Source of the DNA: Methanobacteriota archaeon
GTDB taxonomy: Archaea; Thermoplasmatota; Thermoplasmata; Methanomassiliicoccales; UBA472
Length of the DNA stretch: 34,244 nucleotides
Direction: 5' to 3'
NCBI GenBank assembly: GCA_029560215.1
Contig: JAKPZB010000150.1
Span: 1-34,244 of the forward strand
Shown: positions 22,310 to 31,883 of the stretch, piece after piece
Layout of the letters: every line of letters starts with the position of its first letter
How positions within the stretch are numbered: the first letter of the stretch is position 1
Program-made: the position numbers and the translations under genes
Notes under the pieces: model-generated
Seen by the model: only the letters and a program-made list of their open reading frames with translations
What the model was told of the DNA's origin: nothing
Databases searched by the model: none

Positions 22310-23986
22310 CTAATGAAGCTTGATCGTCCATTTAGCCCCTTTCCGGTGACCAATCTTCTCGATCAATCCTTCTCGTTTCATCTTTTGAATGAGGTTTTTC
22401 ACTTTGTCCCTTTTCTGCTCTGAAGTCAGAATGTCTGGTAATTTATTCTCCAGGAGTTCCTCGATCTCCCTGCGATTCGCATTGCCAGATTTATTTATCA
22501 TTTTAAGTATCAAATCCTGATAATACCCATCTTCAAAAGCCTTATTTTTTATATAACTGGCCTTGCCCCCGGTCTTGAATGCGACCTTGGAAGAAATGAA
22601 GACGTTTGGATACCTTCCCTCGATGACACCCATTCTTTTTAATTGGTCAGACTCTTGATGGGTGATCCTCATCTTCTTTTGTACTTTATCCAGTAATATC
22701 ACTGTTGCTAGAGGTAGAGAAGTGCTTTCCAGCAACAATTTGGTATAATTTTCGTTGAGAATACTTCCGTAAATTGTGACCTTGACCCGGCCTGGCTCGG
22801 TCAAATCATAATCGGGAAGAGGGAACAGTCTTTTGCGTTGACTTTCAAAAACCCGGACAATCCCACTGGTTATTGTTTCGATCATGTTCAGATTAACCAT
22901 TGCACTTGCCAAATGGTGATTTCGATAGTATGGAGGCATGTAAGCATTATCGAGTACATTCTCGATACTTCCTGGGATAAAATGCCCATTGTTGATGAAT
23001 ATCAACTTATCGTCTTGTTCGATTAGAACTATCCTGCCCATCATCCTGTAATCGGAGTGGGCAATGCAATTGTGAAGTAGTTCTCTGATCGCGATCTGAT
23101 CGTATTTTTGTATCTCATGAGGAAAGAGGGTTCCTGGCTGGCTGTATACATATCGTGGATTCTGAATCTTTGAGTTTATCTCATCGACTGACAGGATGAA
23201 TGGAGGACCGTAATGACCGTAATCCACCTTATCACCGGTTTTATTTTCCTTGACCCAAGTTAATTCACAAATCGCGGGAGAGATGAGATGCCCTGATTCC
23301 CTCTTCCCTAGAAGCAGGATGGCGGTTCGAGTGATCCTACCGTCGATTAGTATCCTGGCCTTGTTTAGGAATGTTCTATCGTCCCAAATCGGGATATCGT
23401 TTGCTAGATTGGGATTCCTTTTTGCGAATTCCACTCGCGCCTTGGCTATGGCTATGGGATCGAGATCGCTAATGGATGCTCCATCACATATCTGTGCAGA
23501 CCAGTCTTGACTTACCTGGTCCCGTATCTGTTCTAATTCGTGAATATTAAGGGGACCTAACGAACTGGCAGCCCTTCCATAATAATGACCTTTCCAAGAG
23601 GTCGGTAGCCCAGGTCTAGATGCAGGGATCTGGAACATTAGTACCCGACCCTGGTTCGTCTGTATCTCGTAAATCTCTTCGAACGATATGTGCTCAGTCA
23701 CATTTCGGGAGATCTCGGCCTTGAGATCTTCCAGGCTCCGTCGACTTTGTCGCCAAGCAGTACCGACAATGTTGGCATTGTCATTAACACCTAGAATCAA
23801 CCATCCATATCGTTGGCCTTTGATATTCGCTTCATTGCTTAAAGCGGAAAAATATTTACCAAGGTCGTCCAGATCCATTTGAGCCTTGGCTTCTTTAAAT
23901 TCGAACCACTCATTTTCCCCGGCAGTTTTGCCTAATGTTAATAGACGCTCCAATTGAGTTATTGCGTCCTTATCCGATAGTGACAA
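22310..23986 (-). CDS. AlbA_2 (Schlafen-like) domain ATPase, COG2865 type; probably acquired
   Basis: About 558 residues. The N-terminal AlbA_2/Schlafen domain (about 20-150) has NEWFEFKEAK, KYFSALSNEAN, YGWLILGVND and HYYGRAAS. A GHKL-type ATPase segment follows (IRELLHNCIAHSDYRMMGRIVLIEQDDKLIFINNG, about 300-334). The C-terminus (about 490-558) looks like a winged helix. COG2865 proteins are usually called transcriptional regulators, and some AlbA_2 proteins sit in defence islands; no function is proven here. Low GC, AT-ending codons and isolation suggest transfer. The start is uncertain: an AAATATTTATC box at 24013-24023 favours TTG 23986, while TTG 23998 and 24034 are also open. Ends in TAG. 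Confidence 0.82.
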   Translation of the reverse strand: MSLSDKDAITQLERLLTLGKTAGENEWFEFKEAKAQMDLDDLGKYFSALSNEANIKGQRYGWLILGVNDNANIVGTAWRQSRRSLEDLKAEISRNVTEHISFEEIYEIQTNQGRVLMFQIPASRPGLPTSWKGHYYGRAASSLGPLNIHELEQIRDQVSQDWSAQICDGASISDLDPIAIAKARVEFAKRNPNLANDIPIWDDRTFLNKARILIDGRITRTAILLLGKRESGHLISPAICELTWVKENKTGDKVDYGHYGPPFILSVDEINSKIQNPRYVYSQPGTLFPHEIQKYDQIAIRELLHNCIAHSDYRMMGRIVLIEQDDKLIFINNGHFIPGSIENVLDNAYMPPYYRNHHLASAMVNLNMIETITSGIVRVFESQRKRLFPLPDYDLTEPGRVKVTIYGSILNENYTKLLLESTSLPLATVILLDKVQKKMRITHQESDQLKRMGVIEGRYPNVFISSKVAFKTGGKASYIKNKAFEDGYYQDLILKMINKSGNANRREIEELLENKLPDILTSEQKRDKVKNLIQKMKREGLIEKIGHRKGAKWTIKLH

Positions 23987-24012
23987 GACAAACGACAATA
24001 TATGGTGTGTGT

Positions 24013-24023
24013 GATAAATATTT
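24013..24023 (-). promoter_or_regulatory. TATA box of the AlbA gene
   Basis: AAATATTTATC on the minus strand is centred about 32 nt before TTG 23986, giving a leader of a few nucleotides. No Shine-Dalgarno sequence is seen. Confidence 0.4.
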
Positions 24024-24069
24024 GACCTACACAATCAATAATGATCTCAGATTGCTGGTTCTCGACGCC

Positions 24070-24084
24070 AACCTAGAAAAATTC
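24070..24084 (-). terminator. Possible U-tract terminator of the aIF5B gene
   Basis: On the minus strand AATTTTTCTAGG follows the infB stop by about 40 nt, with a run of five T. It overlaps the right-hand TTCGGATA copy. Confidence 0.3.
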
Positions 24085-24117
24085 GGATACTGAGGTGGGC
24101 TGGCGCATCGATATCGT

Positions 24118-25872
<1,755 letters not shown>

Positions 25873-25939
25873 CGGATTTGAGAATGCCTATTAGTATCTT
25901 TCTCGCGACGGAAGAGAGCCAAGGATACTACTGGAATGA

Positions 25940-25953
25940 GAAAAATGAAAAGT
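25940..25953 (-). terminator. U-rich terminator after ndk
   Basis: The minus strand reads ACTTTTCATTTTTCTC beginning about 23 nt past the ndk stop, with runs of four and five T. This fits termination of the ribosomal protein operon before infB. Confidence 0.4.
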
Positions 25954-25975
25954 GGGTTTCAGGAAGGCGTTTTAT

Positions 25976-26425
25976 CTACTCGAACAGCCAGACCTTGTTG
26001 CAGGCCTCGTAGCTCAGGAGCTCGTAGTCGTTGAAGAACAGCTCGATCTCCCTCTTCGCGGACTCCGGGGAATCGGAGCCGTGGATGATGTTGCGGCCGG
26101 TCTGCTGGGCGAAGTCGCCGCGGATGGTGCCGGGAGCGGCCTCCACCGGGTTGGTCTTGCCCATCATGCCCCGCATCACGGAGATGATGTTGTCCCCTTC
26201 CCAGACCATGACGAGCACCGGGCCGGAGGTCATGTAGCTGATGAGCCCGGGGAAGAACCCCTTGCCCTTGTGCTCACCGTAGTGCCTCTCGGCCAGCTCG
26301 CGCGGTATGCGCATGAACTTCATGGCCACCGGGCGGAAGCCCTTGGCCTCCAGCCGAGCGACTATCTGGCCCATGAGCCCGCGCTGCACGGCGTCCGGCT
26401 TCAGCATGACGAAGGTGCGCTCCAT
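25976..26425 (-). CDS. ndk: Nucleoside diphosphate kinase
   Basis: Transfers the terminal phosphate between nucleoside triphosphates and diphosphates. About 149 residues, beginning [17 protein letters not shown], with [15 protein letters not shown] and the phosphorylated histidine at about residue 115 in [13 protein letters not shown]. The ATG at 26425 is chosen by family length; a GTG at 26437 overlaps the L24e stop (GTGA), and a GTG at 26428 is also possible. Last gene of the L7Ae-S28e-L24e-Ndk cluster, an order usual in euryarchaea. It ends in TAG. Confidence 0.95.
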   Translation of the reverse strand: MERTFVMLKPDAVQRGLMGQIVARLEAKGFRPVAMKFMRIPRELAERHYGEHKGKGFFPGLISYMTSGPVLVMVWEGDNIISVMRGMMGKTNPVEAAPGTIRGDFAQQTGRNIIHGSDSPESAKREIELFFNDYELLSYEACNKVWLFE

Positions 26426-26433
26426 CACGGGGC

Positions 26434-26778
26434 TCACTCCTTCGCTGCCTCGGCCTTCTTGGCGGCCCTGGCCTTCTTCCTGCTAACGGTCTTCACCTTG
26501 GGCTCGGCCTTCTTCTCGGCCTTGGCCTCGGCGGGGGCCTCCACCTTCTCCTCGACCTTGGCCTCGGACTTCTCCTTGGCCGCCATGGTTATGCCCTTCT
26601 TGGTGGCGTAGGCCTTGGTCCAGGTGACGTTCCTGGGCACCCTCTTCAGCTCGATCATGTTCTTGTAGCACTTGTTGGTGCAGAAGAGCAGGGTCGTGCC
26701 GTCCTTCCTGACGTACATCTTGCCGGTTCCAGGCTCGATCTGCTCCCCGCAGAACGAGCATAAGTGTTGCTCAACCAT
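26434..26778 (-). CDS. rpl24e: 50S ribosomal protein L24e with long Ala/Lys/Glu tail
   Basis: Ribosomal protein L24e with a zinc finger (Cys7, Cys10, Cys33, Cys37) and the core [48 protein letters not shown]. Most archaeal L24e proteins end near residue 60-70. This one adds about 50 residues of low-complexity Ala, Lys, Glu and Val ([19 protein letters not shown] and similar), reaching 114. Similar tails occur on some archaeal and eukaryotic ribosomal proteins. The gene lies between S28e and ndk in the operon. Confidence 0.93.
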   Translation of the reverse strand: MVEQHLCSFCGEQIEPGTGKMYVRKDGTTLLFCTNKCYKNMIELKRVPRNVTWTKAYATKKGITMAAKEKSEAKVEEKVEAPAEAKAEKKAEPKVKTVSRKKARAAKKAEAAKE

Positions 26779-26791
26779 GTGAATGACCTCC

Positions 26792-27004
26792 TTACCTCAG
26801 GGAGAGCTTCCTCGCCTCTCTGGACGTCTCTCTGAGCATCAGGATGTCGCCCATGCGGACCGGACCCATGATGTTCCTGGTGATGATCCTTCCCTTGTCG
26901 CGGCCGTCCAGCACGCGGACCTTGACCTGGGTGGCTTCCCCGGTCATGCCCGTCCTGCCGATTATCTCCACAACCTCTGAAGGAATGCTATCTTCGTCTG
27001 CCAT
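26792..27004 (-). CDS. rps28e: 30S ribosomal protein S28e
   Basis: A 70-residue small-subunit protein. The family ending [16 protein letters not shown] and the core [42 protein letters not shown] are unmistakable. It sits between L7Ae and L24e in the usual euryarchaeal order, 12-13 nt from each neighbour. Confidence 0.96.
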   Translation of the reverse strand: MADEDSIPSEVVEIIGRTGMTGEATQVKVRVLDGRDKGRIITRNIMGPVRMGDILMLRETSREARKLSLR

Positions 27005-27016
27005 CTATGACACCCT

Positions 27017-27388
27017 TTAGCCCTTTATCTTCTTGACCTGGTCGACCAAGGCCTCCAGGATGGGCTTGCCCTTTCCAGCGTCGAGCACAGCGATGGAAGC
27101 GGTGGGCTTCTCCAATCCGCAGGAGGCGCCCAGCTGGGCCTTGCTGTCAACGTAGGCGTACGGAATGTTCCTCTCCTCGCAGAGCATGGGCATGTGCGCC
27201 AGTATCTCCGGCGGCTGAACGTCCTCGGCCAGTACGACCAGGACGGCCTCTCCGCGCTCCACGATCTTGGTGACCTCGTTGGTGCCCTTCTTCAGCTTGC
27301 CGGTGTCCCGGGCCAGCTCGACGACCTCATAGGCCTTGTCCTTGAGTTCCTTGGGCATCTCGAATCTAACGAACACTGCTTTTGCCAA
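27017..27388 (-). CDS. rpl7ae: 50S ribosomal protein L7Ae (kink-turn RNA-binding protein)
   Basis: Binds kink-turns in 23S rRNA, box C/D and H/ACA guide RNAs and RNase P RNA. About 123 residues with GKLKKGTNEVTKIVERGEAVLVVLAEDVQPPEILAHMPMLCEERNIPYAYV. The start is TTG 27388: GGAGGT lies 6 nt upstream, the strongest Shine-Dalgarno site in the window, and the protein then begins MAKAVFVRFE like its relatives. A GTG at 27430 would add 14 unrelated residues. First gene of the L7Ae-S28e-L24e-Ndk operon. Confidence 0.95.
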   Translation of the reverse strand: MAKAVFVRFEMPKELKDKAYEVVELARDTGKLKKGTNEVTKIVERGEAVLVVLAEDVQPPEILAHMPMLCEERNIPYAYVDSKAQLGASCGLEKPTASIAVLDAGKGKPILEALVDQVKKIKG

Positions 27389-27464
27389 ACTTATACCTCC
27401 TTCCGATGTGTAAACATCCTCATTATTCACGGGCTCATAAGAGCAGGAACGCTCAAAGGAGTGG

Positions 27465-27476
27465 TTCTATAAAAGG
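27465..27476 (-). promoter_or_regulatory. TATA box of the L7Ae operon
   Basis: CCTTTTATAGAA on the minus strand lies about 80 nt before the TTG start. Initiation about 26 nt downstream would leave a leader of roughly 55 nt, unusually long here, ending in the GGAGGT ribosome site. Confidence 0.5.
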
Positions 27477-27604
27477 CTTATCTACCGAGGGTGAGGTCGA
27501 CAATATCGAACCCGCCGGGATAGCTGGTCAGGTCATTTTCCTCTAAGGGAAAATCTGCGTAAACGGTTAATACGGCGGGGCCTTTCTCAAGGTCGGTGCG
27601 ATCC

Positions 27605-27829
27605 ATGAAGATGCCCATATCCAAGAAGATACTTGCGGCGGCCGGAGCGGCCATGGCGATAGTCGGCGACAGCCTCGCGTACTACTTCAACACCGCCACC
27701 CACGAGGAGACGGTCGGGTTCCTCACCTACGAGGTGCTGACCTACGACGCGGACTACGTCACTGGCGCTCTGGCCCTGGCCATCATCGGGGCGGTGGTCC
27801 TGCTGATGGCCGCCCTGGTGGAGAGCTGA
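27605..27829 (+). CDS. Small two-helix membrane protein
   Basis: About 74 residues from ATG 27605 (GTG 27596 is also open). The first hydrophobic segment (ILAAAGAAMAIVGDSLAYYF) could be a signal anchor, and the second (VTGALALAIIGAVVLLMAALV) is near the C-terminus. The acidic loop between them (NTATHEETVGFLTYEVLTYDADY) would face outside. No family is recognised. Its stop is 3 nt from the convergent porB stop. Confidence 0.6.
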   Translation: MKMPISKKILAAAGAAMAIVGDSLAYYFNTATHEETVGFLTYEVLTYDADYVTGALALAIIGAVVLLMAALVES

Positions 27830-27832
27830 GCC

Positions 27833-28801
27833 TCAGATGAAGTGCAGCTGCTCCTCGTGGGGGTGGCGCACCCTCTTCATCTTCTCGAAGGTGGCGCATA
27901 CGGGTTGCTCCATGTCGTTGCCGTAGTGCAGGTACCATTTGGCGCACAGCCATTCCTGCAGCTTGGCCACATCCCCGTTCTCCATGTGCCGGAAGCGCCC
28001 CTGCAGCTTCAGGTAATCAGTGACGGGCAGCATGGTCTGTGGCTTGTACGTCGTCCGTGCCTCGCCATCCTCTATCTCGTACAGCGTCCACATCCCGGTC
28101 TCCACCGCCATGCGGGCTATCTCCACCGTCATCGAGGGATCGGAGCGCCAGCCGGGGACGCAGGGCGTCATCACGTGCAGGAAGCGGAAGCCCTTCTTGG
28201 CCTTGGCCTTCTCCACCTTCTTGATGAAGTCGTTGAAGTGGGCGATGGACAGCGAAGCGGCGTACGGGGGATCGTGCGCGGCGATGATGGCCATGATGTC
28301 CTTCTTGAACTCCCTTTTTCCTTCCACCTTGGTGCCGACGGGCGTGGTCGTCGTCCAGGCCCCGAAAGGTGTCGCCCCCGACCTCTGGATGCCGGTGTTC
28401 ATGTAGCCCTCGTTGTCCAGACACACGTACAGGATGTCCTCGTTGCGCTCGGCCGCTCCAGATAATGCTTGAAGCCCGATGTCGAACGTTCCTCCGTCAC
28501 CGGCCAGCCCGACCACGGTCGAGCTCAGTCCGCGGCGCCTCTGCGCGGCGCGAATTCCGGTGGTGACCGCGCCGGTGTTCTCGAAGGCGGTGAAGAGATA
28601 AGGCGTCCGGAAATTGCTGGTGGGATACATGGCGCTGATGACGACCAGGCAGCTGGCCGGGACGTACACCGTGGTGTCCGCCCCCAGGATGCGCATTATG
28701 TTCTTCACGGCCACGGCCATGCCGCAGCCGGCGCAGGCCCCGTGCCCGCTGACGAACATGTCGTTCACCGGCATGTCCTTGATGGTCCGCATCTCGCTCA
28801 T
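27833..28801 (-). CDS. porB: 2-oxoacid:ferredoxin oxidoreductase (PorB-like) subunit beta
   Basis: Thiamine-diphosphate subunit of a pyruvate-type 2-oxoacid:ferredoxin oxidoreductase, which interconverts acyl-CoA, CO2 and reduced ferredoxin with the 2-oxoacid. About 322 residues with CAGCGMAVAVKNI (Cys23, Cys26), Cys51, the TPP motif GDGGTFDIGLQALSGAAERNEDILYVCLDNEGYMNTG (101-137) and Cys214 in TPCVPGW, together fitting a [4Fe-4S] site. The frame runs open far upstream to 29584, but the ATG at 28801 overlaps the porA stop as ATGA and begins the family similarity. Pyruvate is the default substrate. Confidence 0.92.
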   Translation of the reverse strand: MSEMRTIKDMPVNDMFVSGHGACAGCGMAVAVKNIMRILGADTTVYVPASCLVVISAMYPTSNFRTPYLFTAFENTGAVTTGIRAAQRRRGLSSTVVGLAGDGGTFDIGLQALSGAAERNEDILYVCLDNEGYMNTGIQRSGATPFGAWTTTTPVGTKVEGKREFKKDIMAIIAAHDPPYAASLSIAHFNDFIKKVEKAKAKKGFRFLHVMTPCVPGWRSDPSMTVEIARMAVETGMWTLYEIEDGEARTTYKPQTMLPVTDYLKLQGRFRHMENGDVAKLQEWLCAKWYLHYGNDMEQPVCATFEKMKRVRHPHEEQLHFI

Positions 28802-29973
28802 TCCATATCCCCCCTGAGACCGTGCCAGGTGACCGGCCGCACCTTCTCCCCCCGGGACGCCTTCTCCACGATGTCGTACATCTCCCTCATGTGCTCGGGA
28901 GTGATGTCCCGGCCGCCGATGCCGGCGACGTGGCCGGTGACCGTGGTAGGGACGTTGCAGAGCGCGGCGGCCACTTCCGTGTACACCGGGCCCCCTCCGT
29001 TGAAGGAGGCCGAACGGTCGAACACGCCCAGCGCCTTCAGGTCGCGGCAGGCGGCGCAGAGCTCTTTGAAGGGGAACGGACGCATGAAGCGCAGCTTGAT
29101 CAGGCCGGCCTTCTTGCCCTCGGAGCGCAGCTCGTCCACCACCTGGCGGGCCAGCCCGGTGGCGGTGCCGAGCGTGAGCATGGCGTACTCGGCGTCCTCC
29201 AGACGGTAGGTGTCGATCAGCCCCCCGTACGAACGCCCGAACTCCCTGGCGAACAGCTCGTCCACCTCGGCGATCACCTCGCGGGAGTGCTCCACCGCCC
29301 TGTCCAGCTGGTAGCGCATCTCCATGGCGTACTCCGGCGGCACGATGGGGTTCATGAGCTTGGGGTCGGAGGGGTCCAGCATGTTGTACGGGACGAACTT
29401 GGGAAGGAAGCGGTCCACCTCCTCCTGCTCCGGGAGGTCCACCCTTTCCACCGTATGAGATAGAATGAATCCGTCCAGGCAGACCATTACCGGGAGCAGC
29501 ACCCGGCGGTCCTCGGCCAGGCGGAAGGCCATCAGCGTGGCGTCCAGGGCCTCCTGGTTGTCCTCGACATAAACTTGAAGCCACCCGGAATCGCGCTCCG
29601 CCATGGAATCGTTATATTCGACCCAGATGCCCGACGCCGCGCCCAACGAGCGGTTCACGTTGGCCATGACGATCGGCAGACGGCTCTGCGGTACGGCGTA
29701 CAGCATCTCGTGCATGAGCGCCAATCCCTGCGAGGAGGTGGCGGTGAAGACGCGCACGCCTCCGGCGCTGGCCCCCACGGCCATGCTCATGACCGAATGC
29801 TCGCTGTCCGCCGGGATGAAATCGGCGTCCAGCTCCCCGTCGTTGATGAACTCCGCCAGCTGCTCCACGATCAGCGTCTGCGGGGTGATGGGGAAGGATG
29901 GAACTACCTCCGTCCGAGCCAGCTTGGCCGCGTAGGCCACGGCGTGATCGGCGCTTATGACCATGACCTTCAT
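28798..29973 (-). CDS. porA: 2-oxoacid:ferredoxin oxidoreductase (PorA-like) subunit alpha
   Basis: Alpha subunit, about 391 residues, with the pyrimidine-binding N-terminal fold (HAVAYAAKLARTEVVPSFPITPQTLIVEQLAEF), ADSEHSVMSMAVGASAGGVRVFTATSSQGLALMHEML, and the C-terminal VKLRFMRPFP-like segment IKLRFMRPFPFKELCAACRD. The ATG at 29973 overlaps the gamma-delta stop (ATGA), and its own stop overlaps the porB start, so all three are translationally linked. The longer open frame up to 30315 is a shadow of the gamma-delta gene. Confidence 0.93.
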   Translation of the reverse strand: MKVMVISADHAVAYAAKLARTEVVPSFPITPQTLIVEQLAEFINDGELDADFIPADSEHSVMSMAVGASAGGVRVFTATSSQGLALMHEMLYAVPQSRLPIVMANVNRSLGAASGIWVEYNDSMAERDSGWLQVYVEDNQEALDATLMAFRLAEDRRVLLPVMVCLDGFILSHTVERVDLPEQEEVDRFLPKFVPYNMLDPSDPKLMNPIVPPEYAMEMRYQLDRAVEHSREVIAEVDELFAREFGRSYGGLIDTYRLEDAEYAMLTLGTATGLARQVVDELRSEGKKAGLIKLRFMRPFPFKELCAACRDLKALGVFDRSASFNGGGPVYTEVAAALCNVPTTVTGHVAGIGGRDITPEHMREMYDIVEKASRGEKVRPVTWHGLRGDME

Positions 29974-30869
29974 CTGGATCCCCCCTTGATCATGTCTATG
30001 GCTTTCACAGGACACACCTGGGCGCAGATGCCGCAGCCCTTGCAGTAGTTGAGGTCCCAGCGGACGTATTCGTCCTCCTCTCTCTTTATGCATCCCTCCG
30101 GGCAGGAGAACCAGCAGCGCTGGCATCTCACGCATTTCTCCTTGTCGTAACGGGGGGTCTGCACCCTCCAGCTGCCGGTGAGGTTCTGGCGGGCGCCGCC
30201 CGGCCCCACCGTCACCCCGTCCACGATCCTCTCGTCGAGGGTGGTGCCGATGGGTATCTCGTTCCAGGCGGGAAGCCATTCCTTCTTTTGAGCCAGGGGC
30301 CTTCTGCCCTTGCATCTGCCGATCGCCGCCTGGGCGTGCGCGGCGGCCGCCGCGGCCGCGTTGGCTTTAGCGGCCGTCTCGCCGAACTTCTCCCCGAAGC
30401 GGTTGGCGATGGCCTGCTGCATGGACTCCATGCTGACCAGGTCGCACATGCGGACCACCGCGCCCAGTATCGCCGTGTTCACTATCGGCGCCTTGAGGAA
30501 CTCCATGGCTATCGACGTCGCCGGAACGGTGGCGCACTCCACCTCCACCCCCAGATCGATCTCCGTGGGCAGCTTCCGGGTGTTGATGACCGCCTTTCCG
30601 TCCTTCTTCAGACCGCGAGCCACCGGCTCGATGTCCAGCAACGATTCGTCAAGCACCACCAGCAGGTCCGGCTCGTACACCTGCGATTTGATGCTGATCT
30701 TCCGGTCGTCGATGCGGGCGAAGGCCATCACCGGAGCCCCGCGCCGTTCCGCCCCGAAGTACGGGAAGGCCTGCGCGTGCCTTCCCTCGATGACCGCCGC
30801 CTCCGCCAGGGCCTGGGCGGCCATGACGGCCCCCTGCCCCCCGCGACCGTGGAACCGGACCTCGTACAT
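29970..30869 (-). CDS. porGD: Fused gamma-delta subunit of 2-oxoacid:ferredoxin oxidoreductase
   Basis: One 299-residue chain joins the gamma subunit (about 1-180: MYEVRFHGRGGQGAVMAAQALAEAA, FGAERRGAPVMAFARID, KAPIVNTAILGA) to a delta ferredoxin subunit (about 200-299). The delta part carries two [4Fe-4S] motifs, Cys246/249/252/256 and Cys276/279/282/286. An Ala-rich linker (NAAAAAAAHAQAA) lies between. In many archaea porG and porD are separate genes. A TTATATAA box at 30899-30906 predicts a transcript start near 30876, so ATG 30869 is chosen over ATG 30884. First gene of the operon, followed by porA and porB. Confidence 0.92.
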   Translation of the reverse strand: MYEVRFHGRGGQGAVMAAQALAEAAVIEGRHAQAFPYFGAERRGAPVMAFARIDDRKISIKSQVYEPDLLVVLDESLLDIEPVARGLKKDGKAVINTRKLPTEIDLGVEVECATVPATSIAMEFLKAPIVNTAILGAVVRMCDLVSMESMQQAIANRFGEKFGETAAKANAAAAAAAHAQAAIGRCKGRRPLAQKKEWLPAWNEIPIGTTLDERIVDGVTVGPGGARQNLTGSWRVQTPRYDKEKCVRCQRCWFSCPEGCIKREEDEYVRWDLNYCKGCGICAQVCPVKAIDMIKGGSR

Positions 30870-30898
30870 AGAGCACCGGTCCATAATCTGAGCGTGGC

Positions 30899-30906
30899 TT
30901 ATATAA
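30899..30906 (-). promoter_or_regulatory. TATA box of the porGD-A-B operon
   Basis: TTATATAA on the minus strand, within CGTTATATAAGCC, is centred about 33 nt before ATG 30869. It would start transcription between the two possible ATGs, which decides the start choice. Confidence 0.6.
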
Positions 30907-30917
30907 CGCTCCGCATC

Positions 30918-30934
30918 AGAAAAGGGAAAAAGAA
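30918..30934 (-). terminator. U-rich terminator after ilvE
   Basis: The minus strand reads CTTTTTCCCTTTTC just past the ilvE stop and before the por promoter, a typical archaeal U-tract terminator. Confidence 0.45.
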
Positions 30935-30950
30935 GGAGGTTGGAAGGGGT

Positions 30951-31874
30951 TTAGACCTTCACCAGGTCGGACCAGGCCGCGTAACGGGCGTCTTCGCCCA
31001 TGGCCGCCTTGTGGAACACCTCGCCCAGCCGCTTGGTCATCGGCCCGATCTTTCCATCGGCGATGAGCCGGTTGTCTATGGAGCGTATGGGGGATATCTC
31101 GGCGGCGGTCCCGGTCAGGAACACCTCGTCGGCCATGTACAGCTCGGAGCGGGTGAGGTCCTTCTCAACCACCTCGATCCCCAGGTCGCGGCCGAGGGTC
31201 ATCATGCAGTCGCGGGTTATGCCCTCCAGGATACCGGCGGACACCGGCGGGGTGAACAGCTTCCCGTTCTTGACCATGAACACGTTCTCCCCGGTTCCCT
31301 CCGCAACGTTGCCGTTGGGGTTAAGCATCAGCGCCTCGTCGCAGCCGTTCTGGATCGCCTCCAACTTGGCCATCACCGAACTGACGTAGTGACCGCTGAC
31401 CTTGGCGTTCAGCGCCGCGGCGCGGTTGGAGTACTTCTCCCATGACGACGTGATTATGTTCGCGCCCTGCTCCACCTGGTCCTCGCCCATGTACACGCCC
31501 ATGTGGGTGCACATGATGCTGACGTTGGTGCCCAGCTTGCTGGGGTTTAGCCCGATCTTGAACTCGGGGTGCACGCCGTAGTATGCGAGCGGGCGCAGGT
31601 AATCGCCCTTCGGATCCGCTTCCCTAACGACCTCTCGGCATGCTTCGCACAGCTCGTCCAAGGAATACGGCACCTTCATCTGCAGGACCTTGGCCGAGTT
31701 CAAGAAGCGGACCATGTGGTCCCGCAGCCGGAAGATGTTCCTTCCCTTGTCGGTGTGGTAAACGCGTATCCCCTCGAACACCCCGGTCCCGTAATGGAAC
31801 CCATGCGCCAGCACGTGCACCTTGGCGTCCTCGAACTCCACCAAACGCCCGTCCATCCAGATCTTTCCTTTCAT
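30951..31874 (-). CDS. ilvE: Branched-chain amino acid aminotransferase
   Basis: PLP-dependent fold-type IV transaminase for leucine, isoleucine and valine. About 307 residues, starting KIWMDGRLVEFEDAKVHVLAHGFHYGTGVFEGIRVY. It has the PLP lysine in ALNAKVSGHYVSS (about residue 158), EALMLNPNGNVAEGTGENVFMVKNG and LTGTAAEISPI. AGGTGA precedes two tandem ATGs; the second (31874) has the better spacing, the first (31877) is also possible. It follows the ACT-domain gene after a few nucleotides. The por operon next downstream could use the same 2-oxoacids, but has its own promoter. Confidence 0.95.
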   Translation of the reverse strand: MKGKIWMDGRLVEFEDAKVHVLAHGFHYGTGVFEGIRVYHTDKGRNIFRLRDHMVRFLNSAKVLQMKVPYSLDELCEACREVVREADPKGDYLRPLAYYGVHPEFKIGLNPSKLGTNVSIMCTHMGVYMGEDQVEQGANIITSSWEKYSNRAAALNAKVSGHYVSSVMAKLEAIQNGCDEALMLNPNGNVAEGTGENVFMVKNGKLFTPPVSAGILEGITRDCMMTLGRDLGIEVVEKDLTRSELYMADEVFLTGTAAEISPIRSIDNRLIADGKIGPMTKRLGEVFHKAAMGEDARYAAWSDLVKV

Positions 31875-31883
31875 CATATCACC

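Larger units (their letters stand above)
21956..24089. mobile_element. AT-rich genomic islet bounded by TTCGGATA direct repeats (candidate insertion)
   Basis: TTCGGATA occurs at 21956-21963 and again at 24082-24089, close to both points where base composition changes. Between them lie only AT-rich DNA and the AlbA gene. The islet sits between the 3' ends of two convergent core genes without breaking either. No integrase, transposase or tRNA is present, so the mode of entry is unknown and the octamers may be chance. Confidence 0.35.

Noticed and set aside
24040-24075. tRNA-like T-arm (GGTTCTCGACGCCAACC) near the right edge of the islet
   Set aside because: No acceptor stem, anticodon arm or CCA-proximal pairing could be built around it, so it is not called a tRNA or tRNA fragment.
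28822-31445. Several long plus-strand frames opposite the por and ilvE genes
   Set aside because: All are antisense to well-conserved genes and lack motifs; typical of high-GC DNA.
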